Below are positions 39,860 to 48,793 of a DNA stretch of 56,445 bases, piece after piece (positions within the stretch are counted from its first letter, which is position 1; every line of letters begins with the position of its first letter). The DNA is taken from positions 1 through 56,445 of the forward strand of contig JBCCHN010000021.1 in assembly GCA_039028695.1 (NCBI GenBank), read 5' to 3'. The notes below the pieces were generated by a model. The model saw only the letters and a program-made list of their open reading frames with translations. It searched no databases and was not told the origin of the DNA. Both the position numbers and the translations under genes were made by a program. This DNA comes from JANQKX01 sp039028695 (GTDB lineage: Bacteria; Pseudomonadota; Alphaproteobacteria; Kiloniellales; Kiloniellaceae).

Positions 39860-40669
39860 TTACTGAGCTTTTATTACCGCTTCGGTCGCCGCACGGCCCC
39901 TGGGCCCGAGGAAATACTCTTGGATCCAAGGGTCTGGCTCCTTCATCAGCTGCTCGATCGTGCCCACCTTGACCCTTTTGTCGATCAAAACCGAGACCCG
40001 GTCGCAGATTGCAAAGAGAGAGTCCAGGTCGTGGGTGACCATGACCACTGTCAGCCCCAGAGCCGATTGCAGTTCGCGGATCAGGTTGTCGAAATTGGCC
40101 GCGCCGATGGGGTCCAGGCCCGCCGTTGGCTCATCCAGGAAGAGGATCTCTGCATCCAGCGCCAAGGCGCGCGCCAGGCCGGCGCGCTTGCGCATGCCGC
40201 CGGACAGTTCGGAAGGATACTTATGGGCAGCATCGGGGGGCAGGCCTACCAGCGAGACCTTCAATTCGGCCAACTCCCGGCGCAGGGCCTTATCCAGCTT
40301 GCGGTGTTCCTTCAGGGGTACCTCGATATTTTGTACGACCGTAAGGGAGGAAAAGAGTGCCCCGTCTTGAAACAGAACTCCCCAGCGCGCCTGCATGGCC
40401 CGGGCGGCTTTGGGCGACAGGGAGGCCGTGTCCTCGCCAAACACGCAAATTTGCCCTGCGCGAGCTCGATTGAGGCCCACAATGGTTCGCATGAGCACGG
40501 ACTTGCCCGTACCCGAGCCCCCCACCACGCCCATGACCTCGCCGGGCTGCACGGCGAAATCCAGCCCGTCGTGGATCACCTGGCTGCCGAACTGGGTTTT
40601 AAGGCCGTTGACCTGGATGATGTCGCCGGGAGTGCTGCCGGTATTGGCGCCGGAGCGGTGATCGTCCAT
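39860..40669 (-). CDS. mlaF: MlaF-like ABC transporter ATPase
   Basis: A 269-residue ABC ATPase driving the Mla lipid transporter. Walker A is GGSGTGKS, the signature is LSGGMRKRAGLARAL, Walker B is EILFLDEPTAGLDP, and the switch histidine is in MVTHDLDSLF. The GMRKR form of the signature is typical of Mla/TTG2A ATPases. It starts four bases after the permease stop. The C-terminal tail (EYFLGPRGRAATEA) is a common feature of this family. Confidence 0.94.
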   Translation of the reverse strand: MDDHRSGANTGSTPGDIIQVNGLKTQFGSQVIHDGLDFAVQPGEVMGVVGGSGTGKSVLMRTIVGLNRARAGQICVFGEDTASLSPKAARAMQARWGVLFQDGALFSSLTVVQNIEVPLKEHRKLDKALRRELAELKVSLVGLPPDAAHKYPSELSGGMRKRAGLARALALDAEILFLDEPTAGLDPIGAANFDNLIRELQSALGLTVVMVTHDLDSLFAICDRVSVLIDKRVKVGTIEQLMKEPDPWIQEYFLGPRGRAATEAVIKAQ

Positions 40670-40673
40670 GACC

Positions 40674-41819
40674 CTAGATCCCGATCACCGAAAAGAGGAT
40701 GGAAAGCATGGCGTCCAGCACGATTACCAGGAAGATGGATTCCACCACGGCGCGGGTGGTTTGCCGCCCGACGGATTCGGCGCTGCGGGCCACTTGAAGG
40801 CCTTCGTAGCAGCCCACCAGGGCAATGATAAAGGCGAACAAGGGCGCCTTGATCATACCAACCCAAAAGTCCTTGACCTGCACCGCATCTTGCAACTGCC
40901 GGGCAAATTGCACCAGAGAGATATCCAAGGTCACTGAGGCCATTACCGCGCCGCCCAAGAGACCCATCAGATCCGCGTAAAAGGTGAGTAAAGGCAGCAC
41001 CAGCACCAGGCCCAGAACGCGAGGCATCACCAGAACGTCGATGGGGTCCAGGCCGATGGTGCGCAGGGCGTCAATCTCCTCGTTGACCTTCATGGTGCCG
41101 ATCTGGGCTGTAAAGGCGCTGCCCGAGCGGCCGGCGACGATGATTGCCGTCAAGAGGATGCCCATCTCCCGCAAGACCCCGATGGCGACCAAATTTACGG
41201 TAAAGATCTGCGCCCCGAAGCGGGCCAGTTGGTCGGCACCCTGATAGGCTAGGACCACGCCGACCAGGAAGGAGATCAGCCCAACGATGGGCAGGGCATT
41301 CAGGCCGGTCTGCTCCATCTGGGTGACCAGGGCGTGAAAGCGGATCCGCCTCGGATTGAGCAGCGAGCGAAAAGTGGCGACTACCGTTAGCCCCAAAAAG
41401 GCGATCAGGTCCCGTGCCGCGGCCCCGGCAGAGGTGGTGGCCGCACCCACGCGCACTACCATGTCGCTCAAGGGGTCGTGACCCTTAGGCGCGGGCGGGC
41501 AGACCGAATCGTGGCTGGCCACCGTTTCCAAAAGCCCCTGGAAAGCGGGCGAAGCGCCATCCACCGCGACCTCGGCACCGGCCTTGGCCCATTCCCGCCG
41601 AGTCCGGTGCACCAGCCAGGCGCCCGCAGTGTCCAAGGCGGAAATACTCGTCATGTCGATCACGATCCGTTTTCGAGTCCCGGATATACGGTCCAGTTCC
41701 CTGTTGATCTGACCGACACTAAAGGTGGTCCAGTCACCGGCCAGGCGCAGGCGCAGCTCATCACCGGCCTCAAGGGTCTCAATATGCTTTTGAGCCGCTT
41801 TGCTGACGATGGCGACCAT
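40674..41819 (-). CDS. mlaE: MlaE-like permease with N-terminal STAS domain
   Basis: A 381-residue permease. The ATG at 41819 follows GGGGGAA and starts an N-terminal STAS/MlaB-like domain (ELRLRLAGDWTTFSVGQINR ... IDMTSISALDTAGAWLV) fused to an MlaE integral domain with about five membrane helices and the family phrases GRSGSAFTAQIGTMKVNEEIDALRTIG split over two segments. In other bacteria MlaB is a separate protein; the fusion is known in alphaproteobacteria. It opens the operon mlaE-mlaF-mlaD-lipoprotein. Confidence 0.94.
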   Translation of the reverse strand: MVAIVSKAAQKHIETLEAGDELRLRLAGDWTTFSVGQINRELDRISGTRKRIVIDMTSISALDTAGAWLVHRTRREWAKAGAEVAVDGASPAFQGLLETVASHDSVCPPAPKGHDPLSDMVVRVGAATTSAGAAARDLIAFLGLTVVATFRSLLNPRRIRFHALVTQMEQTGLNALPIVGLISFLVGVVLAYQGADQLARFGAQIFTVNLVAIGVLREMGILLTAIIVAGRSGSAFTAQIGTMKVNEEIDALRTIGLDPIDVLVMPRVLGLVLVLPLLTFYADLMGLLGGAVMASVTLDISLVQFARQLQDAVQVKDFWVGMIKAPLFAFIIALVGCYEGLQVARSAESVGRQTTRAVVESIFLVIVLDAMLSILFSVIGI

Positions 41820-41929
41820 TTTCCCCCGCGACGACACCTTCGGCCACAAAGGCCGGTGGATTCCCCAAATCATTCCGTGTCTAAGGGCACAAAGTGGCCC
41901 AACTTTGATCCGGACACAAGATTTGGCTC

Positions 41930-42292
41930 TTAAGGTGCCTTTTCCGGGCAGTTGGCCCAATAGTCAATGGCGGCCGCCAATTCCCGCCGGTAATGGCTTT
42001 GTGCCGTCGGGCCTTGATCCGGGCCCTCATAACGTCCTAGCTCGGTCAAAAGTTGGAAAAAGCCGCGACCTGGAATGCCGGCTGCACCGCGGCTCACCGC
42101 TAAGGCTGCTAACAATGGCCGCTGAGCCGCGTGATCTTCCCGCATCAAGTCTTCCAAGGCCAGAGTGAGATTATGAATCCGATGGGGCGGCGGCATGCTA
42201 ATCGCTTCGGCAAGATCCCTATAAGTGATGGGGCGGCCTGCATGGGCGCGAGCGCGTAAGCAGTTGCGCAGGTCTTCGATCAATTGGGTCAC
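41930..42292 (-). CDS. Small conserved protein of unknown function
   Basis: The GTG at 42292 gives a 120-residue soluble protein. It has a probable DNA-binding or helical bundle look: LRNCLRARAHAGRPITYRDL followed by AEAISMPPPHRIHNLTLAL, and a conserved-looking GIPGRGFFQLLTELGRY. The phrase PITYRDLAEAI recalls the helix-turn-helix of alkyltransferase-like proteins, but no catalytic motif is present. A longer frame reaching 42664 would overlap the divergent FAA hydrolase and is not used. I recall similar proteins in alphaproteobacteria but no function. Confidence 0.65.
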   Translation of the reverse strand: MTQLIEDLRNCLRARAHAGRPITYRDLAEAISMPPPHRIHNLTLALEDLMREDHAAQRPLLAALAVSRGAAGIPGRGFFQLLTELGRYEGPDQGPTAQSHYRRELAAAIDYWANCPEKAP

Positions 42293-42352
42293 GGCGACGG
42301 CACCCCGTGGCTTGTGGTTCGAGCCGTAATGTATTAGGGGAAGGGCTCTCCT

Positions 42353-42436
42353 ATGACCAGCCGCACGTTCATGAGTGCTTTTGCGACCGGCGGTAGGGAA
42401 TCGATACTGGATGATGGTGTGACATGCGGCTATTAA
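42353..42436 (+). CDS. Possible short leader ORF before FAA hydrolase
   Basis: An ATG at 42353, about eight bases after GGGGAAGGG, opens a 27-residue ORF that ends at 42436, thirteen bases inside the FAA hydrolase gene. The peptide has no recognised motif. Its better ribosome-binding site than that of the main gene, and the overlap, would suit translational coupling. It may be chance. Confidence 0.25.
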   Translation: MTSRTFMSAFATGGRESILDDGVTCGY

Positions 42437-43314
42437 CCTTTGAAATGGATGGAAAAGCACGGCTTGGGGTTCAGTGCACCGGGGGCGACAACCCTGGGGG
42501 AATTGTGGACCTTGCCGCCGCCGCACCCGCCTTGCCGTCCACTTGGCCGGAAATCCTGGACGGCTTTTTGCTGGGTGACGTTGAAGCCATCGTCCGGACA
42601 GTGCCTCCTGGGGATCTCCTTGACGAGGGAAGCCTGACATACCTGGCGCCCATCGTCCGGCCACCCAAGCTTCTCTGTGTAGGCCTCAACTATCACAGTC
42701 ACGCGGCCGAAGTCGGCTTGGACGCGCCCGAGCATCCCATCTTTTTTGTGCGCTTCCCCACCTCCATCACCGGCCATCGCCGAAACCTGGTGCGCCCCAC
42801 AGCCAGTGAGCAGTTCGACTATGAGGCCGAGTTGGCCGTGGTGATCGGCAAGGGCGGCCGCCATATTTCCAATGCCGCCGCGTTGGACCATGTGGCCGGC
42901 TATTCCATTTGCAACGACGGGTCATTGCGGGACTTCCAATTCCGCGGCGGGCAATGGACTTTGGGCAAGAATTTTGATGCCAGCGGTTCCCTGGGTCCGG
43001 TTATCGTTACCGCAGACGAATTGCCGCTTGGCGCGGCCGGATTGCAGATCACCTGCCGACTGAACGACCAGGTCGTTCAGGACAGCAATACCTCGGATAT
43101 GATATTCGACGTGCCCGCCTTGATCGAGGCGGCCTCACAAGTCATGACTTTGGAACCGGGCGATGTCATAATTACCGGCACGCCGCCTGGCGTCGGTGTG
43201 GCGCGCAAACCGCCTTTGTGGATGAAACCTGGCGATCGCATCGAAGTGAATATCGAAGACATCGGCAGCCTGACCAATCCTATCGTAGACGCCGGCACAC
43301 TCACCTTCATGTAA
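42424..43314 (+). CDS. Fumarylacetoacetate hydrolase family protein
   Basis: A 296-residue FAA hydrolase family enzyme, a metal-dependent group that cleaves or isomerises acyl-pyruvates and related beta-diketo acids. The conserved core is VGLNYHSHAAEVG, the metal ligands DYEAELAVVIGK, CNDGSLRDFQ, LGKNFDASGSLGPV and GDVIITGTPPGVG. The N-terminal 75 residues form the family's cap. The specific substrate (homoprotocatechuate, oxaloacetate or other) is not determined by these motifs. It is 60 bases upstream of pgk on the same strand. Confidence 0.9.
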   Translation: MRLLTFEMDGKARLGVQCTGGDNPGGIVDLAAAAPALPSTWPEILDGFLLGDVEAIVRTVPPGDLLDEGSLTYLAPIVRPPKLLCVGLNYHSHAAEVGLDAPEHPIFFVRFPTSITGHRRNLVRPTASEQFDYEAELAVVIGKGGRHISNAAALDHVAGYSICNDGSLRDFQFRGGQWTLGKNFDASGSLGPVIVTADELPLGAAGLQITCRLNDQVVQDSNTSDMIFDVPALIEAASQVMTLEPGDVIITGTPPGVGVARKPPLWMKPGDRIEVNIEDIGSLTNPIVDAGTLTFM

Positions 43315-43374
43315 AGTGTCCCCAACTGATACGGCCATTCCAGACTCTCCAGCTTCACAATTTTGCAGGAACCC

Positions 43375-44574
43375 ATGACAGCTTTTAAGAACCTTGACCA
43401 ACTGGATTTGGCCGGCAAGCGGGTCTTGCTGCGGGTTGACCTGAACGTCCCCATGAAGGAGGGGCGCATCACCGATACCACGCGTATTGACCGGGTCTTG
43501 CCCACCATCAAAGAGTTAACCGATGGTCAAGCTGTGGTCGTCCTCTTGTCCCACTTCGGTCGACCCAAGGGAACCCGTCAAGACTCTCTGTCCTTGGCGC
43601 CCTTGCTGCCCGCGTTGCAATCCGCTTTGCCGGGCCGGCAGGTCGCTTTTGTCTCCGATTGTATCGGGCCTCAGGCCCAAGCGGCGGTCCAGCAGGCTGC
43701 GGCGGGTTCAGTTGTCCTTTTGGAGAATCTGCGCTTCCATCGTGGGGAAGAAGCCAATGATCCGGCCTTTGCCGGTGAGTTGGCTGTCTTAGGCGACCTT
43801 TACGTCAACGATGCTTTTTCCGCGGCCCACCGGGCGCATGCCTCGGTGGAAGCCATTACCGCGCTTTTGCCCTCGGCGGCCGGTCGGGCAATGGAAACCG
43901 AACTGCGCCATCTGGCCGCCGCCCTGGAACAACCCAAGCGGCCGCTGGCGGCCCTGGTTGGGGGTGCCAAGATCTCCACCAAGCTGGATCTTCTGGGTAA
44001 CCTGGTCTCGCGCGTGGATTTGTTGATCATCGGTGGCGGCATGGCCAATACCTTCCTAAATGCCCAAGGCATCTCGGTTGGTGCCTCCCTCTGCGAGCAT
44101 GACATGGCGGACACGGCGCGGGAAATTCTGGCTAAGGCGGAAAAAGCCGACTGTGAGATCCTCTTGCCAAAGGACGTGGTTGTGGCCGCCGAAGTCAAAG
44201 CGCACACCGACTCACAAGTGGTCCCGGCGGACCAGGTTCCCGCCAAAATGATGATCCTGGATTGCGGTCCCGAGATGGCCGCGGACCTCAATCGCCGTTT
44301 GCAGGCCATGGAGACCCTGGTTTGGAATGGTCCGCTGGGTTGTTTCGAGGTGCCTCCCTTTGACGCCGCGACCCGGTCTGTGGCTCAAGCAGCCGCCGAT
44401 TTGACCGATCAGGGACGCTTGCTCACCGTTGCCGGTGGGGGCGATACGGTCTCTGCTTTGACCCAGTGCGGGGTGGCCGATCGCTTCAGCTACATCTCCA
44501 CCGCCGGCGGGGCCTTTCTCGAGTGGTTGGAAGGCAAGACTCTGCCGGGTGTGGCGGCCCTGTCAAAAGGATAG
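43375..44574 (+). CDS. pgk: Phosphoglycerate kinase
   Basis: A 399-residue glycolytic and gluconeogenic kinase that interconverts 1,3-bisphosphoglycerate and ATP with 3-phosphoglycerate and ADP. All family motifs are present: RVDLNVPMKEGRITDTTRI, HFGRPKG, VGGAKISTKLDLLGNL, VWNGPLGCFE and the nucleotide loop VAGGGDTVSAL. The ATG at 43375 has AGGA upstream and gives the usual N-terminus. It is convergent with azlD, 27 bases apart. Confidence 0.96.
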   Translation: MTAFKNLDQLDLAGKRVLLRVDLNVPMKEGRITDTTRIDRVLPTIKELTDGQAVVVLLSHFGRPKGTRQDSLSLAPLLPALQSALPGRQVAFVSDCIGPQAQAAVQQAAAGSVVLLENLRFHRGEEANDPAFAGELAVLGDLYVNDAFSAAHRAHASVEAITALLPSAAGRAMETELRHLAAALEQPKRPLAALVGGAKISTKLDLLGNLVSRVDLLIIGGGMANTFLNAQGISVGASLCEHDMADTAREILAKAEKADCEILLPKDVVVAAEVKAHTDSQVVPADQVPAKMMILDCGPEMAADLNRRLQAMETLVWNGPLGCFEVPPFDAATRSVAQAAADLTDQGRLLTVAGGGDTVSALTQCGVADRFSYISTAGGAFLEWLEGKTLPGVAALSKG

Positions 44575-44601
44575 GTCAAAAGGACTTTAGAAAAACCTGG
44601 C

Positions 44602-44958
44602 TTAGAGAAAGCCGGCCCGGCCCCAGGTCAAGAGAATGAGGGCACCGGCGCCGGCGATCACGCCCAGTGCCAGATTGCGTCGGGTCAGGTAAAAGATTGC
44701 CAAGGTAAAGATGGCGGCACCTATGCGGTCGGCGGCGGCCGCTTGGGCAAGGGGGCCTTCCGGTAGAATGATCATACGGGCAATAAGCCCTGCCAAAAGG
44801 GCATAGGCGACACAGCCGACCCACTCGAACCACGAACTATCGGCTGCCATGCGGCCCGAAAGGAAAACGCCGAGGCCGCGCCAGGCATAGGTCACCAAGG
44901 CGGCCCCGATCATAATACCCAGCAAAGTCTGGTCGGCGGGCGAGAGGTCTATCTCAGT
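44602..44958 (-). CDS. azlD: AzlD-like small transporter subunit
   Basis: A 118-residue membrane protein with about four helices (LLGIMIGAALVTYAWRGLGV, WVGCVAYALLAGLIARMIIL, AAIFTLAIFYLTRRNLALGV, AGAGALILLTWG). AzlD proteins pair with AzlC to export branched-chain amino acids or analogues. Its ATG lies within the last codons of azlC (5-base overlap), so translation is coupled. Confidence 0.85.
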   Translation of the reverse strand, partial: TEIDLSPADQTLLGIMIGAALVTYAWRGLGVFLSGRMAADSSWFEWVGCVAYALLAGLIARMIILPEGPLAQAAAADRIGAAIFTLAIFYLTRRNLALGVIAGAGALILLTWGRAGFL

Positions 44959-45694
44959 CATTGCGGCGCTGCCAGATCCGGTCCAAAACAAAGGCCACGC
45001 TGCCGGCAATCAGGCCGGTCAACAAGAGGCCCCAATCCGGTGTTGCCAAATACATAAGGGGGCCAGCGACGGCACCGAAAACCATCGCCAAGGTGCGGGC
45101 TCGGTGAGCCAAATCGCTGGCGAAGATAAGCATGAAATAGATGGGGTTCATAAAGACCAGGCCGATGGTCACATGGTTCGGCAAGCTGCCTGCGAGGAAA
45201 AAACCGATGGCCGTGCCGAACAGCGATAGGCTCCAAAGGGTCAAGGTTAGACCGGTGAAAAAGGAGAGTCGCTGCTCGGGCGGCATGGTGGGGCAGTGCT
45301 TCATGGCAAGGGCCCAGCCGGTGACCGCGATGTAATGGGCGGCCAGGTAATATTTCCATGGCGCCGCACCTGGCGACCGAAGTTCGGGCAACAAGACCAC
45401 TGACATGGGCAACAGGCGGGCGTTGGTCAAGGCGACCGCGGCGACGATTGTGACGCTGGATGCGCCGATGGCATAGAGTTCCACCAAGGCCAATTGACCA
45501 GGCACGGCCCAGGCAGTCGCGGTGGAAAAAAGTCCCATCCACAAGGCAATTCCGCTTTCACGCACCAAAGACCCAAAGCCGATAAAAGTAGTGCCGAGAA
45601 TGAGACCCGGTACGCCCAAGCCCAGCGCAACACCGTGCCAGAACCCCCCTTTTGTTTTGTGATTCTTATTTTTGTAAATCTGCTTCTGCGTCAT
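44954..45694 (-). CDS. azlC: AzlC-like branched-chain amino acid exporter
   Basis: A 246-residue integral membrane protein of the AzlC family. After a basic cytoplasmic N-terminus it has about seven or eight helices, including GLGVPGLILGTTFIGFGSLV, LWMGLFSTATAWAVPGQLAL and the family stretch NARLLPMSVVLLPELR. The ATG at 45694 is preferred over a TTG 24 bases upstream. It forms a two-gene operon with azlD. Confidence 0.87.
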   Translation of the reverse strand: MTQKQIYKNKNHKTKGGFWHGVALGLGVPGLILGTTFIGFGSLVRESGIALWMGLFSTATAWAVPGQLALVELYAIGASSVTIVAAVALTNARLLPMSVVLLPELRSPGAAPWKYYLAAHYIAVTGWALAMKHCPTMPPEQRLSFFTGLTLTLWSLSLFGTAIGFFLAGSLPNHVTIGLVFMNPIYFMLIFASDLAHRARTLAMVFGAVAGPLMYLATPDWGLLLTGLIAGSVAFVLDRIWQRRND

Positions 45695-45765
45695 ATAGCC
45701 GACCGATCCCGTCCCCAAAGAGGTCTCGCCCTTAGGCTATCGACTGATGCTCGCTTTGCATAGGG

Positions 45766-47412
45766 CTATGGGGCGGATTCGTGGTCGCTGGTGCAATCAG
45801 GTATGCAAACGCAGCGGGCCGGAAGCCGAGCAATGGCGGTAGTGCCCACCGTGAGTTGGCTTTCCATGATGAGATTGCCCCCGTGCAACTCGATGAAGCC
45901 AACCGATAGGGGCAACCCTAACCCTGTCCCTTCAAAACGGCGGCTGAGGCGGCTATCGATTTGTTGAAAGGGTGCTAAGGCGCGAGGCATATCCTCTGGG
46001 GCGATTCCGATCCCATTGTCGGTGACCACATAGCTGAAACCGCCGTCAATTTCCCGTCGGGCGGAAAGGCGGATGGCGCCTCCCTCAGGCGTAAACTTGA
46101 TGGCGTTTGATAGGAGGTTCAGCAGGACCTGTTTGATTTTCCGCTCATCCACAATGATTGCCGGTAAGTCTTCAGGAAGATCGATGTGCAGACGATGCCC
46201 TGCTGATTGAGCTTTGTTAGCAATGATGCGGCGCACCGATTCGACAATGGCATAGGGGCTTGCCTTTTCCATATCCAGGCGATGTTCCCCTGCTTCAATC
46301 TTAGCAACGTCCAATATATCGTTGATCAGCTTCAATAAGTGGTCGGCGCTGTCGTTTATGTCCTGCACGTAGCCTGCGTATTGTGGATTGCCGAGAGGCC
46401 CAAGCAGCTCGCTCAGCATCACTTCGGAAAAGCCGATAACCGCATTCAATGGTGTGCGAAGTTCGTGACTGACGTTGGCCAAAAACTCGGTTTTCGAGCG
46501 GTTTGCCAACTCGGCCGTTTCCTTGGCCGTGACCAAAGCCTGTTCGCGAGACCGCAGGGAGGTGATGTCTTCAGCGGTGCCGCGAAAGCCGGCGAAGCGG
46601 CCACTCTCGGGATGATAGATAGGCAAGCCGCTCAAGCGGAAGCAATGGAGGGACCCATTACGATGGATCATTGTTACTTCCCGGTTTCGGAAAGGCTGTC
46701 GTGCATCTTTATCGAACAACGCATTTGCCGTTGTCTCTTCGTTGCTCAACAGCGCGACAAGTGGGCGTCCCTGGACCTCTTGCGGATGATAGCCTAAGGC
46801 CTCCAAGATTCTGTGAGACACATAGGTCAAGTGAAGCCGCTCGTCGGTTTCCCAAATCCAATCGGAAACCAAGCGCGTCAAATCGTCCAAACGATCTAGT
46901 TTTTGTTGAGTGATCTGATCGTTCTCGCTGGGAACAGCCAACAGGCTCACCAACATCACCGGCTTTTCTGCTTTCGTTTTTTCTGCCCAGCGCGCCGTCA
47001 CGCTTTGCCATTGGTAAGTTTCGAGACTCTGTCCTAAGCGCAGTGTCACTTTACCCTGCTGACCCTCACCGCGAGATGAGCCTTGAGCCGTCCAGCGGGC
47101 TTGGCCGTCGCGCAGGTAAAGGGCTCCAGAAGCAATTAAGGCCCCACACAGCCGTTCGAAGGCCCTATTCATATGAAGAATCTTGCCCGATGTCGAAAGG
47201 GCCAGCTGGGGGGCGGCCTTTTCCAGCAAAAAGGCATTAAGGCTATCCCCGGTGCTTTCCGGGCAGTCTACCCCTAGACCCTGTGTTGACGCATCATAGC
47301 CCTGGTCCGAATTTGTCGGAGTTTCGGGCAGGATCCGTCGAACGGGGCGCCGGCGTGGCGGATTCTTGCCGCTCTTGCGGGAGCGAGGATTGGCCGTTGG
47401 GCGGGCGGGCAT
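45766..47412 (-). CDS. PAS-domain sensor histidine kinase
   Basis: A 548-residue soluble kinase with no membrane segment. After a basic, disordered N-terminus there is a likely first PAS domain (about 70-160) and a clear second PAS/PAC domain (WIWETDERLHLTYVSHRILE ... FAGFRGTAEDITS, about 185-300). The HisKA motif VSHELRTPLNAVIGFSEV has the phosphorylated His316, and the ATPase domain shows N box LLNLLSNAIKFTPEGG, G1 DNGIGIA and G2 GTGLGLPLSVGFIELHGG. No response regulator is adjacent, so the partner is elsewhere. It begins two bases after the DUF2336 gene. Confidence 0.92.
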   Translation of the reverse strand: MPARPTANPRSRKSGKNPPRRRPVRRILPETPTNSDQGYDASTQGLGVDCPESTGDSLNAFLLEKAAPQLALSTSGKILHMNRAFERLCGALIASGALYLRDGQARWTAQGSSRGEGQQGKVTLRLGQSLETYQWQSVTARWAEKTKAEKPVMLVSLLAVPSENDQITQQKLDRLDDLTRLVSDWIWETDERLHLTYVSHRILEALGYHPQEVQGRPLVALLSNEETTANALFDKDARQPFRNREVTMIHRNGSLHCFRLSGLPIYHPESGRFAGFRGTAEDITSLRSREQALVTAKETAELANRSKTEFLANVSHELRTPLNAVIGFSEVMLSELLGPLGNPQYAGYVQDINDSADHLLKLINDILDVAKIEAGEHRLDMEKASPYAIVESVRRIIANKAQSAGHRLHIDLPEDLPAIIVDERKIKQVLLNLLSNAIKFTPEGGAIRLSARREIDGGFSYVVTDNGIGIAPEDMPRALAPFQQIDSRLSRRFEGTGLGLPLSVGFIELHGGNLIMESQLTVGTTAIARLPARCVCIPDCTSDHESAP

Positions 47413-47414
47413 GG

Positions 47415-48599
47415 CTATCCACTCTTTCGGTCTGGCAAGGGTGTGGCCATGGAAGACAAAGCTTCTTGATATTCCGTGTCGCGGCGCCAGCGCACCACAA
47501 TTGTTTGCGCCTTTTCGTGGCTTAGGCTGTCAAAAAGTTTGGTCGCGCGGGCTAAGTCTTTTGGATTAAGCACTTGTCCGCTGCCTCGCGAGAGCATGAA
47601 AATGGTCGCGAAGCTTTGCTTGGGAAACCGGAGGGCTCTGCATAAGACGGTGATGCCATCCCCTTTGGGAGCATAGACCACCCGTTGAAGCTGGGGCGAG
47701 GGGAGGGCGCAAGCCTCGCCCAGGAGTGCTTCGAAAAGAGCGATTTCCCCTTGGCGCAATACTTTAATGATGGTGTCGGCGCTGATCGGCTCCTGCTCGG
47801 CGATTTGGCGGGCCAGCTCAGCGGCCGAGGTTAATTCCTGAGATTTCTCCACCAGGACCGGGGCCACTTCTTCGGCGCTATCCTCTATGGCGTCGTCCAG
47901 ATCCGTGGGGTCTATATCGTAGCTCGACAATAAGGTTTCGCGCAGGCTCGCGGCGACCCACCAATAGAGGCGCTTGGCCAGGACATCGCTCAGATCGCTC
48001 CGACGGACCAGAGGTTCTTGAAAGCTGTCTACCCGTTGGGACTGATCGACCAGATAGGCCATGGTGGTCTCGGAAATGCGGGCCCCCTGGTTCCGCAAAA
48101 GGGCGGTAATGACATCCTCGTCCTGGGTGTCTACCAAACCGTCCGACACTGTCTCGCTGAGATCCCGCCGGCGGGCAATGGCGAGTTGGTGCTGGCGCCC
48201 TCGATGGGTGATAATGTCCATCAATTCGCCATCCAACAGCATCTGACTGTGCAGGAGGATCGGGCGGGCCACCTCGATTTGATCGTTGGCCAAGGCCACA
48301 ATCAGGTCGGCGGGCACATTTTGAATTTTGGCCAGCCGTTCCCCCAATTGCTGGCGTAAGGGCAGCTCGAATTCATCCAGCAGCTTTTTTAGAATGGCAG
48401 AGATCAGGTCCCGCTCTTGATCCGTCAAGAGGGGTCGATCGTCGCGGCACAGGCCGCTGATCTCGTCGGCCAGGCGGGCACGGGCTTGCTGCGAAGGGTT
48501 GCGTGCCAAGGCAAGAAGAAAGTCCATGATGCCCCGAGACGCCGCCTTTGCAGATGCCGTGTTCTGACCCTGATTCGGGTTCTTATCTTGAGCCGTCAT
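47415..48599 (-). CDS. DUF2336-domain protein
   Basis: A 394-residue soluble helical protein matching the alphaproteobacterial DUF2336 family. After a short polar N-terminus comes a series of paired helices, including LADEISGLCRDDRPLLTDQE and VARPILLHSQMLLDGELMDI, typical of its HEAT/ARM-like repeats. Family members include a cyclic-di-GMP-binding-type regulator in Caulobacter relatives, but no defined binding motif is seen here. It is co-transcribed with the histidine kinase, with only two bases between them, so it probably works in the same signalling pathway. Confidence 0.75.
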   Translation of the reverse strand: MTAQDKNPNQGQNTASAKAASRGIMDFLLALARNPSQQARARLADEISGLCRDDRPLLTDQERDLISAILKKLLDEFELPLRQQLGERLAKIQNVPADLIVALANDQIEVARPILLHSQMLLDGELMDIITHRGRQHQLAIARRRDLSETVSDGLVDTQDEDVITALLRNQGARISETTMAYLVDQSQRVDSFQEPLVRRSDLSDVLAKRLYWWVAASLRETLLSSYDIDPTDLDDAIEDSAEEVAPVLVEKSQELTSAAELARQIAEQEPISADTIIKVLRQGEIALFEALLGEACALPSPQLQRVVYAPKGDGITVLCRALRFPKQSFATIFMLSRGSGQVLNPKDLARATKLFDSLSHEKAQTIVVRWRRDTEYQEALSSMATPLPDRKSG

Positions 48600-48793
48600 T
48601 GGGACTCCGCTCTGTCCCTTGCCGGGCGGGCGTGGTTACTCACTTGGTTGTTGTGTCGGATCCAAGGACCGACGGGCTTTAGACTAGGGAATTAAGGTAA
48701 AGAGCCCGTAAAGGCGGCCTTTTTCACGACAGGGCCGCATATTATATCTACAGAGAGGATTGCGCGCGTGTCTGGTCATCGGAAAGGGAGCAT

